In this document: positions 42,127 through 49,674 of the stretch, one piece after another | How the letters are laid out: each line of letters starts with the position of its first letter | How positions within the stretch are numbered: the first letter of the stretch is position 1 | Source: Noviherbaspirillum humi | Lineage (GTDB): Bacteria > Pseudomonadota > Gammaproteobacteria > Burkholderiales > Burkholderiaceae_D | Direction of reading: 5' to 3' | NCBI RefSeq assembly: GCF_900188095.1 | Contig: NZ_FZOT01000007.1 | Location: 166,389-230,388, forward strand | Length of the DNA: 64,000 nucleotides | Made by a program: the position numbers and the translations under genes | Notes under the pieces: model-generated | Told to the model about the DNA's origin: nothing | The model's input: only the letters and a program-made list of their open reading frames with translations | Database searches by the model: none

Positions 42127-43758
42127 ATGACCATGATCGCCATTGACGGATTCACCCTCAGCGCCGCCGACACCGTGCGGGTGGCGCGCGACGCCAGCCT
42201 GAAGGTTGCGCTGGCCGACGGCGCCCGCGCGGCCCTGAAGGAAAGCCGCGACTACATCGAAGCCAACTGGATGCACGACGAAGCGCCGATGATGTACAGC
42301 TTCAACACCGGCGTCGGCCTGCTGAAGGACACCCGCATCAAGGTCGAGCACATCGGCCTGTTCCAGACGCAGATGATCAATGCCCACGCCGCCGGTCTGG
42401 GCGAGCCGTTCAGCGAGGAAGTCAGCCGCGCCACCATGCTGCTGCGGGCCAATGCCTTCGCCAGCAACTACTCCGCGCCGCGGGTGGAAGTGGTGGACAG
42501 GCTGCTCGCCTTCCTCAATGCCGGCATTCATCCCATCATGCCGCAGAAGGGATCGGTCGGGGCTTCGGGCGATCTGGCGCCCCTGGCCTATCTCGCCGCC
42601 GCCATCGCCGGCTTCGAGCAGGCCGAGGTCATGTACCAGGGCAGGCGCATGAGCGCGCCGGAAGCGATTCGCCAAGCGGGCATCGGCGAGGTGGAATTCG
42701 AATTGAAGGCCAAGGATGCCTCGGCGCTGATCAACGGCTGCACGGTGTCGCTCGCGGTTGCCGTCTTGGCGGCGCATGATGCCCGTGCCCTGCTGTCGGA
42801 TGCCTGCATCTCGCTCGGCCTGACGCTGGAGGCGATGCGCGCCGAGATGTCGGCCTACGATGCCCGCATCCACCGCGCCCGGCCGCATGTCGGCCAGATC
42901 AAGGTGGCCGAGGCGGTGCGCACCCTGCTTGCCGGCTCCACCCGCACCAGCCACGAGGCGCGGGCGGTGCAGCTGCCGGAAGAACAGCGCCGCACAGACA
43001 TCCCCTACACCCCGCGCATCCAGGATGTGTACTCGCTGCGCTGCGCGCCCCAGGTCTACGGCCCGGTGTACGACGCGCTGGGCTACATCGACACCATCGT
43101 CGAGCGCGAAATCAACTCCGCCACCGACAACCCGCTCATCTTCCGCAAGGAACAGGTCGAGGAAGGCTTCGAGATCATCTCCGGCGGCAATTTCCATGGC
43201 CAGTACCTGGCGCAGGCGATGGACCTGCTGGCCATGTCGCTGACCGACCTTGGCAGCATCTGCGACCGCCGCATCGCCCGCCTTGTCGATCCGACCCTGT
43301 CCTGGGGCTTGCCGCGCAACCTGATGAGCGGCATCCGCGGCGTCAATACCGGCTACCCGGTGGTGCAATGCTCGATGACGGCGCTGGTGATGGAGAACCG
43401 CACCCTGAGCATGCCTGGCAGCGTCGACAGCATCCCGGCCAAGGGCAATGCCGAAGACCACATCTCCAACTCCACCTGGTGCGCGCGCAAGGCGGCGCAG
43501 GTGCTGGCCAATACCCGCTACATCGTCGGCGTGGAAATGCTGCTGTCGGCGCAGGCGCTCACCATGACCGAGGGCATGCTGCCCGGCTTCGCGCTCGGCA
43601 GGGGAACGCAGGCCGCCTACGACGAGATCCGGCGCCAGATCCCGGCCTGCCTGGAAGGCGACCGCTGGTACCACGACGACATCGCCGTGGCGCACTCCTT
43701 CATCGCCAGCGGCTCGGTGCGCGGCGCGGTGGAGAATGCGGTGGGCAGCTTCCTGTGA
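42127..43758 (+). CDS. Aromatic amino acid/histidine ammonia-lyase family protein (MIO enzyme)
   Basis: 543 residues; full length. The MIO cofactor triad Ala146-Ser147-Gly148 sits in KGSVGASGDLAPLA, the catalytic tyrosine in YSFNTGVG, and the INAHAAGLGE segment carries the selectivity-loop histidine seen in histidine and tyrosine lyases. The family eliminates ammonia from His, Tyr or Phe. It is 12 bp behind puuD and no hutU/hutI/hutG gene is near, so a classical histidine pathway is not supported. The substrate is unknown; a purine-linked or D-/aromatic amino acid substrate is open. Alternative start at 42133. Confidence 0.88.
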   Translation: MTMIAIDGFTLSAADTVRVARDASLKVALADGARAALKESRDYIEANWMHDEAPMMYSFNTGVGLLKDTRIKVEHIGLFQTQMINAHAAGLGEPFSEEVSRATMLLRANAFASNYSAPRVEVVDRLLAFLNAGIHPIMPQKGSVGASGDLAPLAYLAAAIAGFEQAEVMYQGRRMSAPEAIRQAGIGEVEFELKAKDASALINGCTVSLAVAVLAAHDARALLSDACISLGLTLEAMRAEMSAYDARIHRARPHVGQIKVAEAVRTLLAGSTRTSHEARAVQLPEEQRRTDIPYTPRIQDVYSLRCAPQVYGPVYDALGYIDTIVEREINSATDNPLIFRKEQVEEGFEIISGGNFHGQYLAQAMDLLAMSLTDLGSICDRRIARLVDPTLSWGLPRNLMSGIRGVNTGYPVVQCSMTALVMENRTLSMPGSVDSIPAKGNAEDHISNSTWCARKAAQVLANTRYIVGVEMLLSAQALTMTEGMLPGFALGRGTQAAYDEIRRQIPACLEGDRWYHDDIAVAHSFIASGSVRGAVENAVGSFL

Positions 43759-44150
43759 TTCACCGCTGACTCATCCTCTGCAGCCTCGCGGGGTTGCCCC
43801 AGCCGGGCTGCAGCTTCCTTGCCGACTCCTCCTGCATCCTCCCGCCAGGCAGACCATGCCGGTTGCCCTGCCCCGTCTTCCGCTTCCCGCTCTCCACTCG
43901 GCGCGGCGCGGCGTCTTCACGCGCAATAAAAAAGCCGCCCCCGCCCTACCCGATCCGAAAAGGTGTTGGCGGGAAGGGCCTGATTCACCGGAATCTCTTG
44001 AGGCAAAACCTGAGCTGCCAAAGGAAACGCCCCATCAATTAAACCTGTCAGGGCTTCGAATTATGGACAGTGACCTCTCTGTAAAGCCGTGTGCCCAATG
44101 CCAGGCTTAACTGTCATTCCGGCAAGAATACCTGCGCCTGCCTTAGTCTT
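43759..44150. other. Intergenic region between the ammonia-lyase gene and the Fic-gene operators
   Basis: No gene is supported. It contains the left member of a 61-bp direct repeat (44012-44072), which carries a degenerate terminator-like hairpin. Composition becomes AT-rich towards the right end. Confidence 0.45.
44012..44072. repeat. Left 61-bp direct repeat flanking the Fic-gene islet
   Basis: The first 22 bp (GAGCTGCCAAAGGAAACGCC and two more C) are identical to 46009-46030; the remainder matches with one 1-bp gap and about ten substitutions. Similarity extends some 12 bp further left. The hairpin of the right copy is degenerate here (GGGGCGT has become AGGGCTT). Confidence 0.8.
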
Positions 44151-44354
44151 CGCTGTAAAACGACAAAATTCGAACAAATTACGCTGAATTGCGACAAATC
44201 GCCCCTGCAAACTCCTAGCTTGCGCTAAAAAGCGACTGCGCTCCATTTGTTGTCTATAATAAAATTTTCGCTGTAAAACGACGCAATGCAGGAATACTGC
44301 GCTATAAAACGACAATCCCCATGCTGCTCACCGATACTATCGCCGGGAAACGAC
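44151..44354 (+). promoter_or_regulatory. Six-copy operator array CGCT-N6-CGAC before and into the Fic gene
   Basis: Copies at 44151-44164, 44182-44195, 44223-44236, 44269-44282, 44300-44313 and 44341-44354 (the last, CGCCGGGAAACGAC, is inside the coding sequence). Copies 1 and 4 are identical (CGCTGTAAAACGAC). Start-to-start spacing is 31, 41, 46, 31, 41 bp: a three-site module present twice with the same internal spacing, and nearly whole helical turns within each module. Copy 3 covers the predicted -35 and copy 4 begins near the predicted transcription start, so binding would block transcription. Likely target: the AbiEi-like N-terminal domain of the encoded protein (inference). Confidence 0.75.
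44232..44260 (+). promoter_or_regulatory. Predicted promoter of the Fic gene
   Basis: A perfect TATAAT at 44255-44260 with a weak -35 (GCGACT, 3 of 6) 17 bp upstream that lies inside operator copy 3. The expected start is near 44267, giving a leader of about 54 nt. No Shine-Dalgarno sequence precedes the ATG at 44321. Confidence 0.5.
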
Positions 44355-45847
44355 AAGCTGATACCTTGGGAGACCTAGTGCTGAGCGCCGGGCTTACTCC
44401 TGCTCAGATGCGAAAGCTTCAACGCGAGGTCAAGGCAGGCAAGCTGGTGAAGCTGCGCAAGGGTATTTATGCGGCAGCACATCTGGCGCCCGATGAGCTG
44501 CGTCTGATAGTGCGGCAGCACTGGCAAAAGCTGGTCGGCACGGTCGTACCGGGCGGGGTGGTCTCCTATATCAGCGCCCTGACTTCGGGCATCCAGGAAG
44601 ACGGCACGGTGACCGTGTCTCATCCCGCCATCTACGGGAAGAAGGTGGACTTGCCCGGACTGACGATTGTGGAAGTACGCGGCCCCGGGCCCCTGCCTTA
44701 CGATATGCCGCTGCAGGGCACCGGTCTGCACTGGGCCGGCCGAACACGCTGCCTGCTGGAGAATGTCGGGCAGAGCGCGCCGCGGCGTGCCGGGCGCGAA
44801 AAGGTCGAACAATACCTGGTGGCGGTGATGACCTCCGGCGGCGAAAAGGCGTTGAACGACATCCGCGACCAGGCCGCCTCTTTGGCCAACCCCTTGGGCA
44901 TGGAAAAAGAAGAGCAGATTCTGCGGACCATTATTGGTGCCTTGCTTGGCTCGCATGCACGCGGCGAGCTGAGTACCCGGGACGGACGGTTGGTCGCGCA
45001 AGGCACACCCGTCGACGCCGAGCGGCTGGCGCTCCTTGAGGTGCTGGCGGCGTACCTGCGCACGTCCATCCTGCCTCGCATCGAGGAGCGGGTGCCGACT
45101 GGCGTAGCCCGCCATCACTGCGCGCTTATCGAGTCCTACTTCTCCAACTACGTCGAGGGCACGAAATTCACCATCGAGGAAGCCTGCGACATCGTGCTGA
45201 ACAATCGGCCGGTAACGACTCGGCCGAAGGATTCGCATGATGTGCTGGGGGTGTTTCGGCTTGCCATCACCGCGCCGTTCCGCAACAATCCGCCGGTGTG
45301 CGGAGAAGACTTCCTGGAAGGCCTTCAGGCTTGGCATGCGGACATGCTGAAGATGCGTCCCGAAGCCAATCCGGGCCAGTTGAAGCTGGAGCCCAACTAT
45401 GCCGGCAATACCAAGTTCGTCGAGCCCATGCTGGTGCGCGGCACGATGAAAGAAGGTTCGCGGCTGGCCTTGTCGGTGCCGGAAGGCTTGGCGCGCGCCA
45501 TCTATTACGCGTTTCTGATATCCGAAATCCATCCTTTCGACGACGGCAACGGCCGGCTGTCGCGGCTGGTCATGAACGCCGAGCTCACCCGGGCCGGGCT
45601 GCATCGCATTATCATCCCGACGTTGTTTCACCCACAATACGTCGACTGCGCGCGCAACCTGACGCGAAACCGACAACCTGAAGGCTTCGTGTGCAGCATT
45701 GCCAAGATGGCGCGCTGGTGCGCGCAGTTCGATTACGCCGACCTGAAGCCACTCATCGCGCAGCTGACGGGAACCAACGCGTTCGAGGAGTCCCCGGTCC
45801 AATACAAGCTGTGGAACCTGGACGGCAGTTCCGCACTGCCGGACTAG
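44321..45847 (+). CDS. AbiEi-like winged-helix/Fic domain fusion protein
   Basis: 508 residues. Residues 1-50 (LGDLVLSAGLTPAQMRKLQREVKAGKLVKLRKGIYAAAH, in pieces) have the winged-helix pattern of AbiEi antitoxins ending in the typical rGxY, followed by an AbiEi-like body to about 240. Residues about 250-470 are a Fic domain with the full AMP-transfer motif HPFDDGNGRLSR (404-415) and, upstream, S275-N-Y-V-E279-G280, matching the class II self-inhibition motif (S/T)xxxE(G/N). The glutamate should block ATP binding. The enzyme would AMPylate a protein hydroxyl. It stands alone, with operators upstream and direct repeats around it. Domain calls are by eye; the target is unknown. Confidence 0.85.
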   Translation: MLLTDTIAGKRQADTLGDLVLSAGLTPAQMRKLQREVKAGKLVKLRKGIYAAAHLAPDELRLIVRQHWQKLVGTVVPGGVVSYISALTSGIQEDGTVTVSHPAIYGKKVDLPGLTIVEVRGPGPLPYDMPLQGTGLHWAGRTRCLLENVGQSAPRRAGREKVEQYLVAVMTSGGEKALNDIRDQAASLANPLGMEKEEQILRTIIGALLGSHARGELSTRDGRLVAQGTPVDAERLALLEVLAAYLRTSILPRIEERVPTGVARHHCALIESYFSNYVEGTKFTIEEACDIVLNNRPVTTRPKDSHDVLGVFRLAITAPFRNNPPVCGEDFLEGLQAWHADMLKMRPEANPGQLKLEPNYAGNTKFVEPMLVRGTMKEGSRLALSVPEGLARAIYYAFLISEIHPFDDGNGRLSRLVMNAELTRAGLHRIIIPTLFHPQYVDCARNLTRNRQPEGFVCSIAKMARWCAQFDYADLKPLIAQLTGTNAFEESPVQYKLWNLDGSSALPD

Positions 45848-45863
45848 TGCCCCAAAAAACGAA

Positions 45864-45896
45864 ATCCCCGCGTCCAGCCCTGCGGCGGACGGGGAT
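45864..45896 (-). terminator. Hairpin with U-tract on the minus strand, between Fic and Tsx-like genes
   Basis: ATCCCCGCGTCC pairs with GGACGGGGAT around an 11-nt loop with two extra bases in one arm. Read on the minus strand it is followed by TTTCGTTTTTT, so it can terminate transcripts coming from the Tsx-like gene. On the plus strand it lies 17 nt past the Fic stop and may serve both genes. Confidence 0.6.
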
Positions 45897-46008
45897 GCGA
45901 GGCAATGGCGGCGGCGCCCGCTGTCTTCATGAAGTTGGTGAAGGCGCCAATGACCCGGGGTATTCGACAGTTAGCCAGGGGCAGCCGCTTTGCCTTCCGG
46001 CAGAGCCC

Positions 46009-46070
46009 GAGCTGCCAAAGGAAACGCCCCAACAAGCTCAGCCTGTCGGGGCGTCGAATTACGGGCACTG
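46009..46070. repeat. Right 62-bp direct repeat with terminator-like hairpin
   Basis: Partner of 44012-44072 at about 80% identity. It contains an intact ACGCCCC ... GGGGCGT inverted repeat (46024-46030 and 46048-46054) followed on the minus strand by TTTCCTTT, about 100 nt past the Tsx-like stop; it probably is the original terminator of that gene. Confidence 0.75.
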
Positions 46071-46153
46071 CACTACTTGTTCACCAACACCTTGTCGGAA
46101 CGGGCAAGCCGTCTCCGGCAGCCGTTCCATCAAGCCAGGTCTTCGCTTCGAAA

Positions 46154-47023
46154 TCAGAAGTGGTATTCGACGCGAACCATCGGGGTGTGAGCGAAGGCGC
46201 CGGAGCCGGCGGCACCGTAGTACGGATTGCCGAACTTGTTGCGCCAGTACTGGTACTCGAGGCCGACGCGGAAGGTGTTCTTGCCGGCGCCGATGAAGGG
46301 CGATACGTCGTACATGATCTGCGCATCGATATTGGTTTCCGGCGCGGTCGAGCCGCCGAACTCGTCGCGGCCCTTGGCGGCGATGAAGTTGGCGTAGCCT
46401 TCGAACGACAGCGGAATGCCGGCGCTGAACGGGATGGCCCAGGCGGCGGACAGCATCGGATGGGTCTTGTAGCGGTAGCGCGGCACGTCGGTGTTGGTAA
46501 AGCTGTTGTGCGGCGCATTGCTTTCCCACAGGGCCAGCAGGCTGACGTTCAGGAAGCCCGGCACGTCGAAGAAGATGGTCGGTCCGGCGACCAGCATGCG
46601 CTTCTTGGAGTTGTAGCCGGCATCGCTCTTGGTGTTGAGGTCGAAGCCGAGGGTGGCGCCGAGGCCGCGGGTCGGGCCGTACTTGAAGTCGCGGCCGGTG
46701 ACCTTGCCGATGTCGAGGGTGTGGCGATAGACCACGTAGACTTCATGCGCGCCGTTGCTGGAGCCGGGCGCGGCCGGATCGTTCTTGTCCGACAGCAGCA
46801 TGTCGGCGCTGAAGAAGTTGGAACCGTATTTGTAGCCGCTGGCGTGCGACAGGTTCAGGATGTTCTTGGTGATGTCGTTGCGGCCGAACGGCTCGGCGAA
46901 GTTGGTGCCGTAGCGATAGCTGAGCGAGGTGTCGCTCCAGTCGGCGGCGTTGGCGGCAGTGCTGGCTGCCAGCGCGGCCAGCACGGCCAGCACGGCGGCG
47001 CGGGTGAACATGGACTTCTGCAT
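46154..47023 (-). CDS. Tsx-like nucleoside-specific outer-membrane channel
   Basis: 289 residues, ATG after AAAGGGAGTAGTA. Signal peptide (MQKSMFTRAAVLAVLAALAASTAANA). Alternating amphipathic strands and a terminal phenylalanine (MVRVEYHF) show an outer-membrane beta-barrel; ADWSDTSLSYRYGTNFAEPF and NILNLSHASGYKYGSNFFSADML match the Tsx/OMPP1-like nucleoside channel family. In this purine island it would admit nucleosides or purines to the periplasm for the BMP-type ABC importer (inference). Confidence 0.85.
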   Translation of the reverse strand: MQKSMFTRAAVLAVLAALAASTAANAADWSDTSLSYRYGTNFAEPFGRNDITKNILNLSHASGYKYGSNFFSADMLLSDKNDPAAPGSSNGAHEVYVVYRHTLDIGKVTGRDFKYGPTRGLGATLGFDLNTKSDAGYNSKKRMLVAGPTIFFDVPGFLNVSLLALWESNAPHNSFTNTDVPRYRYKTHPMLSAAWAIPFSAGIPLSFEGYANFIAAKGRDEFGGSTAPETNIDAQIMYDVSPFIGAGKNTFRVGLEYQYWRNKFGNPYYGAAGSGAFAHTPMVRVEYHF

Positions 47024-47302
47024 TACTACTCCCTTTGCTTTGGTTGTTGATATTGTGTCGGCCTCCGCAGACCGCCTCCCCGGATGCTTCCGATGGATGT
47101 CGATCTGCGTGCGTCGATGGGACCGATGTCATGCAAGTCGACGCAATCTCGGCACCGCTTTGCTACCGGGCCGATTCATCGATCCGTGCTTTCGGTTCAG
47201 CAAGATCCGAGCCAGAACGGACTGCGATAAATACCATGATTTTGTTTCTTTTGGTGCAATCTACGGGCATCTTCAGACCGAAGCGCTCCGGAATTCACCA
47301 AT

Positions 47303-48631
47303 TCAGGGCTCAGGTGTTGTTTGCGCGCACGCAAGCTCGCCCTTGATATAGGTCTCCGCCACTGCCCGGTCATCGCCCAGCATGGCGAGCGCGAACAGCA
47401 GTTCTTCCAGGTCGTCGGTCTGCGCGGTGCGCCGGGCCAGCAGCGGCGTGGCCTTCGGATCGAGCACGATGAAATCGGCTTCGCAGCCAGGCGCGAAGCC
47501 GCCGATGACGCCTTCCAGCCCCATGCTGCGGGCGCCGCCCAGCGTGGCGAGATAGAACATGCGCCGCGCCGGGAGGTAGGTGCCGCCCATGCGCGCCACC
47601 TTGTAGGCTTCATTCATGGTGCAGAGCATGGAAAAAGACGTGCCGCCGCCGACGTCGGTGGCAAGCGAGAGATGCATGCCGGCGGCATCGGCGCGTTCGA
47701 AATTGAACAGGCCGCTGCCGAGGAAGAGGTTGGAAGTCGGGCAATGCGCCGCGGCGGCGCCGGAGGCGGTCATGCGGCCGCGGTCGTCGTCGTCGAGCCA
47801 GATGCAGTGGGCGTACATGGCGCGCTCGCGCAGCAGGCCGTAGCCATCGTAGACGTCGAGATAGCTGCGGGCATCCGGAAACAGGTCCTTCACCCAGCGC
47901 ACCTCTTCCTGGCTCTCGGCCACATGGGTCTGGATGAACACGTCCGGATAGGCGCGCGCCAGTTCGCCGGCCAGCTGCAGCTGCTCGGGCGTGGACGTGG
48001 GCGCGAAGCGCGGCGTGATCACGTACATCTGGCGCCCGCAGCCGTGCCAGCGCCGGATCAGTTCCTCGCTTTCGCGCACGCCGCCTTCCGCCGTGTCGCG
48101 CAGGAAGTCGGGACAATGCCGGTCCATCAGCACCTTGCCGGCCACCATGCGGGTGCCGCGCGCCTCGCTTTCGGCGAAGAAGGCATCCACCGACTCCGGG
48201 TGCACGGTGCAGTACACCATGGCGCTGGTGGTGCCGCAGCGCAGCAGCTCGTCGAGGAAGAAGCGCGCCGTCTCGCGCGCCCTGCCTACATCGCGGAAGC
48301 GGCTCTCCGCCGGGAAGGTGTAGGTGTTCAGCCAGGGCAGCAGGTCCGGCGCAGGAGAGGCGATTATGTCGGTCTGCGGATAATGGATGTGGGTATCGAT
48401 GAAGCCGGGCAGGATCAGCTTGCCGCGCCGGTCCTGCACCACTGCTTCCGACGGCAGCGTGGCGGCCAGCGCGGCGTAGTCGCCTGCCGCCTTCACATGG
48501 CCATCCTCGACCACCAGGAGGCCGTCCTCGTGCCAGCGCGTGGCATGCTCGGCGCGGCCGGGGTCGTCGGTGAAGTAAAGCAGGCTGCCGCGCCAGGCCG
48601 TGATGCCGCGCGGTAGGGAAGAATCGTTCAT
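47303..48631 (-). CDS. guaD: Guanine deaminase (amidohydrolase type)
   Basis: 442 residues from ATG at 48631, overlapping the xdhC stop by 4 bp (ATGA). Metal ligands and substrate motifs: PGFIDTHIHYPQTDIIASP, QTHVAESQEEV, YAHCIWLDDDD, AAHCPTSNLFLGSGLF and LATDVGGGTSFS, the standard set of bacterial/eukaryotic GuaD. It converts guanine to xanthine. It is the last gene of the operon xdhA-xdhB-xdhC-guaD, giving the substrate of the dehydrogenase. Confidence 0.95.
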   Translation of the reverse strand: MNDSSLPRGITAWRGSLLYFTDDPGRAEHATRWHEDGLLVVEDGHVKAAGDYAALAATLPSEAVVQDRRGKLILPGFIDTHIHYPQTDIIASPAPDLLPWLNTYTFPAESRFRDVGRARETARFFLDELLRCGTTSAMVYCTVHPESVDAFFAESEARGTRMVAGKVLMDRHCPDFLRDTAEGGVRESEELIRRWHGCGRQMYVITPRFAPTSTPEQLQLAGELARAYPDVFIQTHVAESQEEVRWVKDLFPDARSYLDVYDGYGLLRERAMYAHCIWLDDDDRGRMTASGAAAAHCPTSNLFLGSGLFNFERADAAGMHLSLATDVGGGTSFSMLCTMNEAYKVARMGGTYLPARRMFYLATLGGARSMGLEGVIGGFAPGCEADFIVLDPKATPLLARRTAQTDDLEELLFALAMLGDDRAVAETYIKGELACAQTTPEP

Positions 48632-49674
48632 GCGCGCTGTTGTCCTTGTGCGGCGGAGAGATGCGGGGAAATTGAGGCTTGCCGCTCCCACGTCTGGAGC
48701 AGCTGGGCGGCAACGGCGACGGCGATCACCGCCGGCTGCTTGCCGGCGATGCCCGGCAGGCCGATCGGGCAAGTCATGCGCGCCAATTGCGCATCGGCGA
48801 TGCCGCGCTCGCGCAGGCGGCGCTCGAACTGGATGCGCTTGGTGCGCGAACCGATCAGGCCGAACCAGGCGAAGTCGCTGCGCAGCAGGATGCGATGGGA
48901 CAGCTGTTGGTCGAGCGGATGGCTGTGGGTCATGACCAGGAAGCTGGTGCCGGGCGGCGCCGCATCGATCAGCGCTTCCGGCGTGTCGGTCGCTTCGACG
49001 CGCACATTGGCCGGGATCGTGGCCGGAAAGATGTCGTCGCGCTCGTCGACCCAGGTGATGCGGCAGGGCAGACCCGCCATGGCATTGACGATGGCGGCGC
49101 CGACATGGCCGGCGCCGAACAGCATCAGGTGGGCGCGCGGCGGCGCGATGGCATCGATCAGCCAGCGGCTGCCATCGGCTGGCTGATGCAGGCAGGTTCC
49201 GGCGTTTGCCGGGATGCCGGCTTGGATGGGCAATCCAGGAAATGCCGCGCCGGCAAGGGGCACGCCGGCATCATCCAGCAGACAGGACGCGCAGGTTTCA
49301 TCGACCCGGCTGGCGCGGATGCCGCCATGGCCATGCTGCAGACGCTGCGCCAGCAGCCGATAGGCTGCACGGGCAGCGTCATCGATGCAGTCGAAGGCCA
49401 GGCTGACCGCGCCGCCGCAGCACTGTCCGAGCGTCGGCCCGAGGGCGAAGCGGCGCAGGCGCGGCAGGCTGCCTTCGCCGGCGAGCAGTGCCCGCGCATG
49501 GATGATGGCTTCCTGCTCGAGGTGGCCGCCGCCGATGGTGTCGAAAGCGCCATCGCGCGTCACCAGCATCTTGGCGCCTGCCTCGCGCGGCACCGAGCCT
49601 TCGGCCCAGGCGACCGTTATCAGCACCGCGGCGTCTGCCTGCGCCAGCAGCGCATCCAGCCAGGCAAACATCAT
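48628..49674 (-). CDS. xdhC: Xanthine dehydrogenase accessory protein XdhC
   Basis: 348 residues, start ATG at 49674, overlapping the xdhB stop by 4 bp. Typical features: AWAEGSVPREAGAKMLV near the start, DTIGGGHLEQEAI, LGPTLGQCCGGAVSLAFD with the paired cysteines, and a C-terminal Rossmann domain (LMLFGAGHVGAAIVNAMAG; FGLIGSRTKRIQF). XdhC inserts the sulfurated molybdenum cofactor into XdhB. Confidence 0.94.
   Translation of the reverse strand: MMFAWLDALLAQADAAVLITVAWAEGSVPREAGAKMLVTRDGAFDTIGGGHLEQEAIIHARALLAGEGSLPRLRRFALGPTLGQCCGGAVSLAFDCIDDAARAAYRLLAQRLQHGHGGIRASRVDETCASCLLDDAGVPLAGAAFPGLPIQAGIPANAGTCLHQPADGSRWLIDAIAPPRAHLMLFGAGHVGAAIVNAMAGLPCRITWVDERDDIFPATIPANVRVEATDTPEALIDAAPPGTSFLVMTHSHPLDQQLSHRILLRSDFAWFGLIGSRTKRIQFERRLRERGIADAQLARMTCPIGLPGIAGKQPAVIAVAVAAQLLQTWERQASISPHLSAAQGQQRA

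Larger units (their letters stand above)
45848..46153. other. Intergenic region between the Fic gene and the Tsx-like gene
   Basis: 306 bp between convergent genes with no coding potential. It holds two hairpins and the right copy of the 61-bp direct repeat, listed separately. Confidence 0.5.

Noticed and set aside
40849-43695. Very long minus-strand open frame opposite puuD and the ammonia-lyase (948 codons)
   Set aside because: Both plus-strand genes in this interval have complete family motifs and coupled spacing; the antisense frame is His/Gly/Arg/Asp-rich with no domain.
42127-43758. Assignment of the ammonia-lyase as hutH of a histidine-utilisation operon
   Set aside because: No hutU, hutI, hutG or hutC gene is near and the gene is coupled to puuD; only the broader family is claimed.
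44321-45847. Interpretation of the Fic gene as part of a two-gene fic toxin/antitoxin module with a small upstream antitoxin
   Set aside because: The upstream 560 bp has no credible small gene; it holds operators, promoter and a repeat, and the inhibitory motif is inside the Fic protein itself.
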